Assembly: GCA_949358305.1 (NCBI GenBank)
Contig: OX442319.1
Location: forward strand, 12,216,001-12,276,000
Direction: 5' to 3'
Length of the DNA: 60,000 bases
From: Strigamia acuminata
Lineage: Eukaryota > Arthropoda > Chilopoda > Geophilomorpha > Linotaeniidae
Notes under the pieces: generated by a model
Databases searched by the model: none
Told to the model about the DNA's origin: nothing
What the model saw: the letters and a program-made list of their open reading frames with translations, nothing else
Part shown: piece by piece, positions 34,332 to 45,180 of the stretch
How the letters are laid out: the number at the start of each line of letters is the position of its first letter
Numbering within the stretch: position 1 is the first letter of the stretch
Made by a program: the position numbers and the translations under genes

Positions 34332-36529
34332 ATGGTGGCGTACTGTGCAGTTTATAGTTGCAGAAAACATGTGGAAAAGACTGGGGAGAGAGTGACTTTT
34401 TTTCGTTTTCCCACAGACAGAACTCTGAGGGAACAATGGCTGCAGCAGTTGAAGTTGAAGACAGTTAATCCCACTTTGAGGGTGTGCAGCAGACACTTCA
34501 CCAGTGACAGTTTTGAGGTGTCTCCTGAGATTTTCAAAAGCATTGGGTGGACAGCCAAAGTGAAACTGAAGCTGAAAGATGGGGCCATTCCAACCGAACT
34601 GTTGGCATCCCTTGATCAAATTGCACAACAAAAACGACAACAACAAAGACGATTACTGAAACATCAACAGAATCCAAGCAGAGTAATTTGGCTTTTTTTT
34701 GGTCAAAAATGTAGCGAAGACTGATGAATTTCTTTTAGTTGTTTTGGTCATAAAGTGATGAATTTTGATCAAAATTGGTTCAAAGTTGATGAATTTTGAT
34801 CAAAATTGGTTCAAAATTGATGAATTTTTTTCAAAATTGGTTCAAAATTGATGAATTTTGATCAAAATTGGTTCAAAATTGATGAATTTTTTTCAAAATT
34901 GGTTCAAAATTGATGAATTTGATCAAAATTGGTTCAAAATTGATGAATTTTGATCAAAATTTGTCTAAAACTGATGAATCTTGATCCATATTGGTCCGAA
35001 ATTATGATTTTTGCTCTATTCTGATCAAAAAGTGATAAATTTTGATCAAAGTTGGTTCAAACTTGATGAATTTTGATCATAATTGGTTCAAAATTGATGA
35101 ATTTGATCAAAATTGGTTCAAAATTGATGAATTTGATCAAAATTGGTTCAAAATTGATGAATTTTTATCAAAATTTGTCTAAAACTGATGAATCTTGATC
35201 CAAATTGGTCCAAAAATATGATTTTTGCTCTATTCTGATCAAAAAGTGATAAATTTTGATCAAAATTGGTCAAACACTGGGAAATGTTTGCTTTATTTTA
35301 ATCATAAATGGAACAAAATCTGATAAAATTTATTTATTTTTTTTAACTAGGTCAACCATGACAACCACAAAAATGCCGACATTGACGTGATTGAAAAACT
35401 AAACACTCGGCAATCCGTGCGATCCGATTTGGAAGAGGAAGATGCACCCTGCCTCCAACGCGAACTAAGATTAGAAATGCTCGGAACAATCAACACTGAG
35501 CACCCCGTAGTGAAAGTCGAGATCGGCGAACACTCGCCGTGCCCGCAAAGTGCCAGTTGGCTGCACCCGGCCGTGAAAATCGAAGATCGCGATGAAAAGG
35601 AAACAATTTTAGTGTCAGAAATAACCGTGGACGAGGATTTTGACCCGGGAAAAGTAAAAACCGAAGTCGACGATGAAAATAACTCGAGTTTTGCAACGGA
35701 ATTGGTCCCGGAACGGCGCGTCAAGATCGAGATTGTGGAAGAGGCGGACGAGGTACATCTCATTTCTTTTTACTCCTTTCGAGTGCGATTAAATAAATAA
35801 ATAAATAAATAAATAAAATTTTGTTTGAATTAATTTTGGTTTTAATTTTTATTTTTTTTATTTTTTGTTTAAATTTTAGTTCGCGTCGTCTTTCGGTAGT
35901 TGTGATACGGTACCGAAAATGGCGATAACGAGAATGGATGCGGGTATTCAGACTGTACGTGCGTCGGATGAGGTGCAGGATAAAAGGATTAAGAAAATAA
36001 CTATTACTTTTGTGTCAGGTGGGTTTAGATTGACGGAACATCGCTTTTAGGTAGTTGTTGCTAAATTTCAATATAATTTAGGAAAAGTTTCATATGTTGA
36101 TAATTTTTGTTTGGATTTGGGACATTTTTTGGTCATTTTGTTTGGATTTGAGACATTTTAGGGGAATTTTGACAGAATTTGAGACGTTTAAGGTGAATTT
36201 TGACTAAATTTGAGAGATTTTAGGTGAATTTAGATTAAATTTGAGATTTTAGGTGAATTTTGACTAAATTTGAGAGATTTTAGGTGAATTTTGACTAAAT
36301 TTGAGAGATTTTAGGTGAATTTCGACTAAATTTGAGAAATTTCCGATGAATTTTGACATTTTTTTTCAAATATTTTAATATTTGCAGAATTAGGTTTTAA
36401 ATAGTTTCACGAAAGAATTTATACAAATAAAATAATTATTCCACTTTAATTGCAGCTCGCAAACGGCAGAAAACACACTCGGATGTTGCAACACAAACAT
36501 CAAACATCGAACGAGATCCTCCAACGTAA
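34332..36529 (+). CDS. THAP-domain protein with SUMO-motif-rich acidic tail (module copy A), 321 aa
   Basis: Four exons, all phases fit: 34332-34682, 35351-35752, 35880-36018, 36456-36529. Exon 1 encodes a THAP zinc-coordinating DNA-binding domain (residues 1-90): C-x4-C in CAVYSC, the FFRFPTD strand, W, and CSRHF. Exon 2 is the recurring module: acidic, with psi-K-x-E motifs VKVE, VKIE, VKTE and VKIE, each followed by Asp/Glu. Exon 3 and 4 encode a basic tail (KRIKKITI, ARKRQK) and two LC8-like motifs (AGIQT, VATQTS). The nucleus is the expected location. Exon 2 starts VNHDNHKN, so the TYERH tyrosine seen in most sister copies is lost. The gene looks like a THAP exon joined to the tail of a recombinase gene. 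Function unknown. Confidence 0.85.
34735..35300. repeat. About 31-33-bp minisatellite in intron 1 of THAP gene A
   Basis: Units of 'aaaattggttcaaaattgat' + 'gaattttgatc'. The same sequence family fills the region upstream of module copies B, C and D, which shows that the intron was duplicated together with the module. Confidence 0.9.
36090..36360. repeat. About 30-bp minisatellite in intron 3 of THAP gene A
   Basis: Units of 'gattttaggtgaattttgac' + 'taaatttgag', about eight copies. Confidence 0.85.
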
Positions 36530-36914
36530 AAACTACAAAAATTATTTTCAAGAAAAAATAAAATTTATGACTTGCTTAAAATTTCAATCGATCTTCTTCG
36601 CCATTATCCAAATCACGGAACAAATTCCGAATATTCACCGAATTTGAAAATCACTGAATACCAAATGTAACAATAACTTTGATATGATTTTTTTAAACAT
36701 ATATTTACCTTAGAAAATTATCCAAACACGATCTGTTTACACCAACATATACAATACGAGCGAGCATTGCTTGCGGTATTACTGAATAGGGTAATTTTTG
36801 CGAAAACCTTGTGGTGGTTTTTGGAAATTGCGCAATGGAGAATGTTGGGTTGGGTTCGACTTTTACTCACCAGAGCGGCGCAAGTGTGCTAAGGAGACTG
36901 CCAAGCATTCGGCG

Positions 36915-37145
36915 AGGAGGAATATTTTCGACCCGGATTCTTTGCGACCGGGATTCTTTTCGACTCGAGGTAAAGTGCGCTTTTTTTCGACTGGGATTAT
37001 TTTCGACCAGGAAAATTTTCGACCAGGAAAATTTTCGACTAGGAATTTTTTCGACTCAAACAGGATAATTTTCGACCAGGAAAATTTTCGACCAGGATTC
37101 ATCTCGACCAGGATTTTTTTCGACCGGACATTTTTCGACTTCACC
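36915..37145 (+). repeat. TTCGACCAGG minisatellite, left (forward) copy
   Basis: About 16 irregular units of 14-18 bp of the type tttcgaccaggaaaat / ttcgaccgggatt. A sister array in the opposite orientation lies at 43585-43840. The outer edges are homologous (gaatattttcgac(c/t)cggatt). Confidence 0.85.
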
Positions 37146-37398
37146 AATGGTTGGGGGTTTATATACCCCAAATAATGTCACGCATTATATAACTGACGAT
37201 GTCAGTATACAATACGTGACGATGACACGTATTGCATACATGACAGGAGTAATGTGTATTGTTCAATCCAACACTATATTTTTTAATGGAAATTGCTGGA
37301 ATTGTGTTTCTTGAATAAGCATTTTTTAGAAGCAAATAATCTACTTTTGCAGCCTTCTTTATAGCATTTACTCACTAAAAGTTTATTTCTAATTGCAG

Positions 37399-37584
37399 AT
37401 TGTATTGTGCAATCCGATCTGTTTAATCGGTTACACTATCGCATCATGGAATTTCTTTAACGAGCGGATACACGAAGAAGAATTCATTCTTTTAAATTTT
37501 TTTGGTCAAGATTACGTGAAATATCAGAAGAACGTGCCTACTGGATTATCTTTTATATCGGGATTCAGGGTAGAGTACCAATAA
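37399..37584 (+). pseudogene. Icmt: Orphan last exon of isoprenylcysteine carboxyl methyltransferase
   Basis: ICMT is the ER membrane enzyme that methylates prenylated CaaX proteins. This segment follows a good 3' splice site (aattgcag) and reads IVLCNPICLIGYTIASWNFF, then NERIHEEEFILLNFFGQDYV and KYQKNVPTGLSFISG, ending FRVEYQ-stop. This is the conserved C-terminus with the RxxxEE and NFFG..Y..Y elements. No earlier ICMT exon (for instance the RHPSYVGW segment) is found in the preceding 3.6 kb, which is occupied by the THAP gene and a minisatellite. It is therefore called a gene fragment. A very long upstream intron is the alternative. Confidence 0.75.
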
Positions 37585-39443
37585 GCGGACAAAAATCTTT
37601 ATTTTCAATTCAATTTTTTTTTTTAATAAACAAACAAATAAATAAAAACTGTGTAAATTAATTTCAAACTTTAATTTCATCATTGGAGTCGCAAACAAGC
37701 AGAATCAAACCTATTTTTCTACTTTTTCTTTCGACAAATGAAAAAACATCGGATTCGATTAAATTCGTGTGAAAATGCTTTTATTTCTCATTATTATAAA
37801 ATTAAACTACTGTAAAATATTCTAAAAACAGTGCTGCCACAAGGCAGATGTAATTTACAAAATAATGTACAAAAATATTTTTTTTCCATTGACATTTACA
37901 TTTTTCTAAATAAATAAAGAGCACCACTAATAATAAAATTAAAAATGTTCTATAGCTGCTAAATAAACTAAGTTTGTTTAGATCGACAATATCAAAAATA
38001 TAATGTGTTGTTTTTTCTTTTTGATATTGCTAATAAACGTTGTGATACGATGCTGTGAATATTACAGGATAATACTTGTTTTTGTTTTTTTTATACGGAT
38101 GGGATTCGTAGGATTCGGATAGATTCTGGGGATTCGGATGGGATTCGGAGGGGATTCGATGGGACTTGGAAAGATGCATATTATCATCACATCATTATCT
38201 TTAAAACTGAATAATAAATATGAAATTTACCGGCAGTTTTGATCAAGTTATGTAATAAAACACTCCAAAATTCAGAAATTAACACGAAAGCAAAACCTAA
38301 TTCCAGCCAATAGTAAACAATATTAAAAATACAAAAAATAAACCAAAGATATTGCTAAATTTTAATAACTGTTATGCTGGGGCATCACGTTGAAATAAAG
38401 GAGAGGTTTTTAAAGTGGAAAACAAAACACACGTCTTTACTCGTGGGTAAAATACAAGCAAGTGAGGAGTAATACAAAATTGTCATGGTAACGCTTTTAC
38501 AACAATGTAACAGTATGATATAGCAATAACACGTTCTTCAACAATGAACTCAACATTACATTAACATAACTTAACAATAACCAAAGTTAAAAAATTAAAT
38601 TAAAAGCGAGGGGCGCAGGTGGGTGCAGGTCAAGCGCGCACGTGAGCGCGCAGGTCAAGGCGAGTGAAAAATTCGACGGAAAATTTGAGGGAAAATTCAA
38701 TTACCGAGTCATTTAGACTTGTCAATTATTCCAGTTTTGGAAAACAAAATTATTATATTGTCTCTTGAATTAGTGACTTTTTTGATTTCTATTCAAAATT
38801 CAAATTTTAAAAGAAAAAAATATTTCCAGAAAATTAAAATTAAATTAAATTAAAATTAAATTAAATTTAATTAATTTAAATCCCACGAAATGCATGTTTG
38901 AAACAGAAACTTGATAAAGTTTACCACCAAAAACTTTTTCAACAACTTCCATAAAATGAAAATAAAACAACAAATGAAACAGGTGTAAATCAGCTGAATG
39001 AAGACCTCTTTATCAGGTCACATCAAGGCCTGGGTTATTATGAGGAAGTGAGAAGCCTTGGAATCAAACATCATGACATATTCATGGCAGTGCATTTAAC
39101 CAAAAAATCATTTATCAAACATACCGGTAATGTGGAATTAAACTTTTAAGAAAAAAAAAATCTTTTTATAATTTGTCTCATCACCTTTATGCCACAGGAA
39201 AAAAGCTAATTTCATGGTTATGTGCCCCAAGTAAAGCGAGGAACGTCGTATCTTTCTTTCTTTCTCTCTTTCTTTTATATTTTCCATTTATTTTTCTTGC
39301 ATTTCCCTTCAAACACCTGTCGGGTTGACTTTGCCTAAAGGAGACTGGTGTCTCTTTACTGAATATTGGAGGAGGAACACCTGCTGCCATTTATATCACA
39401 CCTCTCAAGGGTAAAGACACTTCCGGCCCCTCTTCACACAGGT

Positions 39444-39456
39444 CACACACACACAC

Positions 39457-39512
<56 letters not shown>
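39444..39512. repeat. CA microsatellite
   Basis: About 33 CA units interrupted by CCCACCC near position 39460. Confidence 0.95.
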
Positions 39513-39514
<2 letters not shown>

Positions 39515-39993
39515 TAAACTCTCCGACTTGCGCCACAAATTGAATTGTCAAAGTTTCATGTTTCATATTAATTTTTTTGAAGAATATTCGTCCTAGGAGT
39601 CATAAATTTCTGTGATTTTATTAGATTCACACAGGTGCAAACATTTCCCCCACCATTCCGCATAATTTCCTATAATAGAATTTCCAAATTGGTTTCTAAC
39701 AAAAAAAAAACTTCTAAACGTCATTTTTATTTGATTTATATTTATGTATTGGAGCATTTTACGCTAATCTGTTTGGCATTAAAAATTAAAAACGAATTAA
39801 AACACCGATAGTTTATTTGCTTCCATTTTGACCACCAAAGTGAATCTCATTTCATGCTCAATAAATTATGCATGGTTTCTTTTTTTAAACCAATATAAAA
39901 TAGAATGGTAAAATACTGTTAAAATTTAGCGAAGAATTATCCATCGCTCCGTTGCTTAGCGACCACGTGTTTCGCAGCGAAGTCGCCCATCGG

Positions 39994-40084
39994 AATAATT
40001 TGACGCGCTATCTTTGAAATTGTTGGAAAACATGCGAAAAAACATTGTTTTCCAACAATTTCAAAGACAGCGCGTCAAATTATT
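39994..40084. repeat. Near-perfect hairpin, 39-bp arms, 13-nt loop
   Basis: The left arm (39994-40032) starts aataatttgacgcgctatct; the right arm (40046-40084) is its reverse complement with one mismatch (GATAG versus GACAG). The loop is tgcgaaaaaacat. It could be a small fold-back element or a transcribed hairpin. No flanking duplication was seen. Confidence 0.85.
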
Positions 40085-40947
40085 GTTTTCAAAACAATAT
40101 CACCTTCGTTAAAATCTGATTATTTGATGAAATAAGACTTATTTTACTTGCAAAAACTTATACATTAATTTATTGCCGTTTGTATTTGCCGTTATACAGA
40201 AGAAAATAACTGCACCAGAGCGAATAAATATTACATGTTTTTTTTAAGTACGGATCGACTTCCATTTAGCCACAAAATGCATTAAAGTTTTCGATCCAAA
40301 GTGCTCCGACTTACTAATTCTTGCAATTCCTCGCAAAAAACTTTATTTTATTTTAATTAAACTAGAATTAGCTATTTCACCGTGTCGCCATCTATCGCCA
40401 GAATAAAAAGCTCAAAAACGAGCTCGAAATTCAAATTTAGTAAACTATAATTTACTACAAACGGTTATAAAACAACGAGGAAAAATATTATGCTCTCTCC
40501 TGAGACTAAATTGGGCTAAATATTGCATGGTTTTATTCATTTGATTTAATTTAATTGTCGTCTGCACCGACGATTTTTCAATTTGCCCCTGACCTCTCCA
40601 TTTTGCACTTGCATTTTTGCTAATTTCAAACATTTTTTTCCTCTGATTGAGCCACAAAAGTAAATGTCATTCCTTGTAAGAACACACAACTTGAGTTTGA
40701 TGTGTTTTTTGAGTTGTGCAATGCACCCAAGCCTTTCTGTGCCCCCTAAGTTTTGTGTTTTCTTCACTGAAAAACAAAGGGGTGAAAAATGGGTCAAAGT
40801 CACTGGCTAAATGTAGGGTGAGTGACCGAGTGACGCGATAAGAATTGGAGAGGAGTGCCAATCACGTGCCAAACCTTGGACCAAGGCCAAACATCATAAG
40901 TGAGAGAGCGACATTGCTAAAACCCGTGTACCTGTGTAAAATTGACA

Positions 40948-42260
40948 ATGGCTTCACAAGATATGGATCCTGATGTTGCAAAGACTTTATTTCGCGAAGG
41001 TGTGACATTAATATTTTTAGATGTACCACCAAAAACTGAATTTGGAATAGATCACAATACTTAGAATGTGGAAACCGATATCAAAGGTGTCAAGATGATT
41101 CCTCTGGGCATTCATTTTGTATATTACAGGTAATTTCGAGGTTAAAAATTTGGATTTGGATTTTGCAATGACTAATGACCACAATTTATTTTCTTTATTT
41201 CAGTGCAGTTAGTCGGGACAACCAAATGGCACCCAGAACTGGATTTTTTCATTAATTCAATAAAGGAGAAATAGTTGTTACAAAATGGGATAAATATCTC
41301 GAAGGTTATTTTAATTAACGTTTAAATTGGTCTGTAACCTGAATTGTGTATCGTTCAATATAGATATCAAAGATGAAGTCACTTCAGATGAAGAAATAGA
41401 CAGGCTTAAAGAGAATTTAAGGGAGCTTGACAAACATTTAGGCGCTTATCCATACGACAACTGGAAAAAATGGATTTTCCAGACCTACTACATGACTGGT
41501 AAGGAAAAAAATTTCGTATTTTGTAAAATATTTTATACAAAACTTATTCTCTTAGACACAGTTTTAGAACGGGTGCAGCCATTAAACAAAAAAATTTCGT
41601 CAGTTTCCCATTTAATAACTGATGAGAGTGAATCGTCAACAAGAACAAATAAGAGACCAAAACTAGATGATTTTCTTCCGAAAATGTGTCAAAAACCCGG
41701 AACGGAAATTCGTTTTTCCAAATTTCCTGAAAAAAGTAAGAAGAAAAAAAAGACAATTTTGATTTTAAAAAAGTAACTTAAATGTTTTGTGAAATCACAA
41801 AACAGTTTAGATTTGACCTATACTTTAGATCAAATGCTCAAATCGTATACAGATCCTGAAGACATTCTCGGAGAACTTCAAATGGCTTTTATTTGTTTTA
41901 TTTTAGGACAGGTGTACGACGCATTTGAAGAATGGAAACATTTAATCCACTTGCTGTGCTCGTGCGACAATGCTCTTACGAAATACGCAGATTTATATTC
42001 AAAATTCATTTTTGTACTTCATCACCAACTTCAGGAAATTCCTCGCGATTTCTTTGTAGATATTGTCAGTCGTGAAAACTTCCTCGTCAACACATTGCAT
42101 TCTTTCTTCTCCAATTTGAACGGGAACCAACAAGTACCGCACGAAATTGTAGAAAAGGGTAGAAGGTTTAAAAAAATATTTAACGAAAACATTCAAGTGG
42201 GATTTTGATAGGGAAGATGATGATGAAGCGCCTGTTGTTGTTGAAACTGAAGAAATGTGA
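40948..42260 (+). pseudogene. Aar2: AAR2 (U5 snRNP assembly factor) with two stops and a frameshift
   Basis: AAR2 binds PRP8 during U5 snRNP maturation. Exons: 40948-41129, 41204-41304, 41364-41498, 41556-41735, 41811-42260, with normal splice sites and phases. Recognisable parts: MDPDVAKTLFREGVTLIFLD, FGIDHN, KGVKMIPLGIHFVYY, MAPRTGFFH, YPYDNWKKW, LGELQMAFICFILGQVYDAF. In-frame TAG at 41062-41064 replaces the conserved Trp after FGIDHNT. In-frame TAA at 41253-41255 follows RTGFFH. Near 42170-42180 one extra A in an A-run shifts the frame; the following frame encodes LTKTFKWDF and an acidic end at 42260. Introns are intact, so it is not a retrocopy. Either a decaying duplicate or (less likely for the two stops) assembly error. 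Confidence 0.82.
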
Positions 42261-42510
42261 TTCGTGTGAATAAATAAAAATATTTGGTCAAAGTAATTTT
42301 TTTTGGAATTTTTTATTTATTAATAAAAATGATGACATTGCAATTCGATTGACGAGTTTCAAAATTATCAACATCCGAAGTTAAACTCTAAACCTTCAAA
42401 GAAATTTCATTAAAAATCATGCTAATTAGACATTTTCTTTAATTATTTCACTTTATTTACAACATCGTCTGCAATTTAACCCGTAGTTTTTCTACTTTTG
42501 TCTGCTGCAA

Positions 42511-43490
42511 TCAATGAATTCGATGGATCCTAATTAATCCTGAATTTTCACCCGAAGCCACTAATAAATGCGATCCGAAGTTTGGACTCCAAGCCACCTG
42601 AAATTAGGATTAAAATTAGATTAAAATTAGATTAAAATAATATTAATTTTTAATCTCCACTCACTTTATTAATGGATGCAATTTCAAACGAACGAAGATC
42701 AGATGAGGTCATTGTATTTGCGTGAGTTAATCGCGTAATTTCGTCCTGGGGTATTAAATTATTTGATATCTAATAAAAAATACAATTAAAATGCATGAAA
42801 TCGCTAAGGAGTAATAGAATACTCGAGAGGTAACAGAAGTAAATAAACTAAAGTACCATAAAATATTCATTTACTTCCACCAATTCAATAAAACGAGTCT
42901 CTAGATTTTTACCGGTACGTTATCCATAAAAACTATTCCGTAATCCGTGACCGCGTCTCTTTATAAGACTCAGATGTCTTCTCTGGCGTTCGTTTGGCTG
43001 GATCGCAAGAATCGGCCGTCGATTGATCACTTCGAACATCTTGAGCTGAATTATCTGCTGAATTTTTCGACGAATTTGTCTCTATTTTGTCACCCAGATC
43101 GGACTCTAGCGTCTTTAGATTGCAAACATTTGTTCTATAAATTGGCTGCAATTAAAAAAAATATACATTTTAATTTCAATCAATATTAACTAGAAATATA
43201 TTCCTTACGAATCGTTTTCTCGATATCCTTTTCTAATTACCAACGCCGTGCAGAAGTTGGGTCAAAACTGTGCCCACTACTTCACCATTCGAATCGCAAG
43301 TAGCCGTACAATTTAGCCAATCATTAACGGACACTTGCTACAAAGAAAAAATGTAAACATAAATTTCAATAATAATTTAACAAGTAAGGATAAAATTACC
43401 CAAATGGAGCAGTTATGTGCTGCTATACATCACGAGCCATTACCGAAATAGCCCTTCTCCACAAACCTTAGATTCGTTCGCCATAAACTA
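42511..43490 (-). pseudogene. C-terminal remnant of a WD-repeat protein, GTF3C2 (TFIIIC)-like
   Basis: Segments on the minus strand with good splice borders: 42597-42511 (VAWSPNFGSHLLVASG, ENSGLIRIHRIH, stop), 42769-42665 (DEITRLTHANTM...FEIASINK), part of 43151-42910 (IYRTNVCNLKTLESDLGDKI ... DYGIVFMDNVP), about 43336-43252 (VSVNDWLNCTATCDSNGEVV) and about 43485-43395 (LRFVEKGYFGNGS-stop-CIAAHNCSIW). The last WD blade with SGLIRIH resembles the end of TFIIIC subunit GTF3C2. A TGA interrupts the 43.4-kb exon, and a stop/frame change separates two parts of the 43.0-kb exon. The family assignment is from memory and tentative. It converges tail-to-tail with the AAR2 remnant. Confidence 0.4.
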
Positions 43491-43584
43491 AAAACAAAAT
43501 TTTGGTTCAAATATGTACCGATGAAAGAAAATATAAAAATGAATAAATTTGACACGTTACAAGTCCATTTATAAAAGTAAACTA

Positions 43585-43840
43585 CCTAAATTTCGACCAA
43601 GTCGAAAGGAATCCTGGTCGAAGTGAATCCCGGTCGAGATAAATCCTGGTCGCAAAGAATCCTAGTCGATAAAATTCCAGGTCGCAATCCAACCGGTCGA
43701 AAAGAATCCTGGTCGCAAACAATCCTGATCGGAAACAATCCTGGTCGCAAACAATCCGGTCGAGAAAAATCCGGTCGCAAAAAATCCGGTCGAAAAAAAA
43801 CGCGGTCGAAAGGAATCCGAGTCGAAAATATTCTACCCTG
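43585..43840 (-). repeat. TTCGACCAGG minisatellite, right (inverted) copy
   Basis: About 16 units such as gtcgaaaggaatcctggtcg and gtcgcaaacaatcctggtcg, the reverse complement of the array at 36915-37145. Confidence 0.85.
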
Positions 43841-44246
43841 CCTGCGAAAGATCAGGAGAGTTCAAACAAGAAATGTACGGAAACGTTTATTTTTAGACGC
43901 GACATTTCTAAATAGGAGCAAAACAAAGCATTTGATTAAAAAATGATTCGGAGAAAATTTGTTTCGGACGATGTTTTTGTCCGAAAACTGTATTTTTGCC
44001 CACATCTCCGCAACGATGTCAGATATGCAAATTCAGACCATTTTCTTTTCGTCATTTCCTATCGATAGAGGGTTTGTAACCCCTAGTTCACGCCAACTAG
44101 GAAACACAGATTTTAATTTTTGGTTAGTGTATCGCCATTTATGAGTTGGTTGGCAGTGCCATCTATGGCTGAGTAGGCGAAATAGTTAATGCGTAAAGCG
44201 CCATCTCTAACTGTGTGAGAGATTGTGTCCGTATTAATTAGTTCAA

Positions 44247-44681
44247 ATGAAGTCGGCTACGGAACGAGCTCGAGCTTATCGCGAGAGAAAGCGTGCTGCG
44301 GCCAATAATTCGAAAACTCCGGTGCAAACAGCGATGAAAAGTGCGGCGAAAAATGCAACTGAACGTTCACGGGAATACAGAGCTCGGGAAAAAAGATTGC
44401 TAGCCGGTTATGTGAATCTTAGGGAATCGAATGTGGATGAAATGCAACATTTAGTTGCAGCAGCGACGAGTAGATCGTCAAGGACTGTTAGGGATAGGGA
44501 TGATCGTAGTGCGTGTGTTGGGGATGATAAGCTCCGTTTATCTGAACAATCGGAGAACGTCTCTTCATTTAACTCTCGCGATTGCGACGGGAAGATTCAC
44601 TTCTACCGTGGGGTCTTAACCGCATACTCATTTATTTATGTTTTTTTTTGTTTTGGTCAAAACGTGATGGTTATTGATTGA
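44247..44681 (+). CDS. Basic STPR-like ORF, sister of the last exon of module copy B
   Basis: The 144-aa frame begins MKSATERARAYRERKRAAAN and has a second copy of the basic motif, TERSREYRAREKRLL. It is homologous to 45886-46240. Such Arg-rich ERxRAYRxRxRA units resemble STPR-type DNA-binding repeats and the basic N-termini of Helitron proteins (inference). It begins at a clear ATG rather than after a splice site, and its tail (after about 44540) looks like the start of the intron upstream of module B. It could be exon 1 of unit B or a relic of a previous unit. Confidence 0.5.
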   Translation: MKSATERARAYRERKRAAANNSKTPVQTAMKSAAKNATERSREYRAREKRLLAGYVNLRESNVDEMQHLVAAATSRSSRTVRDRDDRSACVGDDKLRLSEQSENVSSFNSRDCDGKIHFYRGVLTAYSFIYVFFCFGQNVMVID

Positions 44682-44779
44682 TTTTGATCGAAATGGCAAA
44701 GATTTATAATTTTTTTTTGGTTTGTTTTTTTGTTCAGCGATGAATTTGGGCTCAAATTGGGCCAAAACTTGAGTTTTGT

Positions 44780-45140
44780 GTTTTATTTTGGTCAAAAAGT
44801 TGTGATTTATGCTTTAGTTTGGTGAAAAACTGATGATTTTCGATCGATATTGGTGAAAACTGATGATTTTTTATTAAAATTGATCAAAAACTGAGGATTT
44901 TAGATCAATATTGGTCAAAAACTGCCGATTTTAGATCAAAATTGATCAAAAAAAAAGATTTTAGATCGAAAATGGTAAAAAAAACTGATGTGTTTTAAAT
45001 TATAATTGGTCAAACCTGATGATTTATTTCTATTAAAATTGGTCAAAACTGATGATTTATTTCTATTAAAATTGGTCAAAACTGATGATTTTTTATCTGT
45101 TTTGGTCCAAAACTGACAATTCTTGCTTTTTTTTAGTCAA
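44780..45140. repeat. Minisatellite upstream of module copy B
   Basis: Irregular units of 'ttggtcaaaactgatgattt'. Same family as the intron repeats before copies A, C and D. Confidence 0.8.
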
Positions 45141-45180
45141 AAACAACAAAATCTGATATTTAACTTATTTTTTATATTAG

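Larger units (their letters stand above)
37585..40947. other. 3.4-kb stretch without a recognisable gene
   Basis: AT-rich sequence. It holds a short gggattcgga-type repeat (38095-38165), a GC-rich patch (38605-38665), a CA microsatellite (39444-39512) and a 39-bp-arm hairpin (39994-40084). No ORF here has supporting features. Confidence 0.4.
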
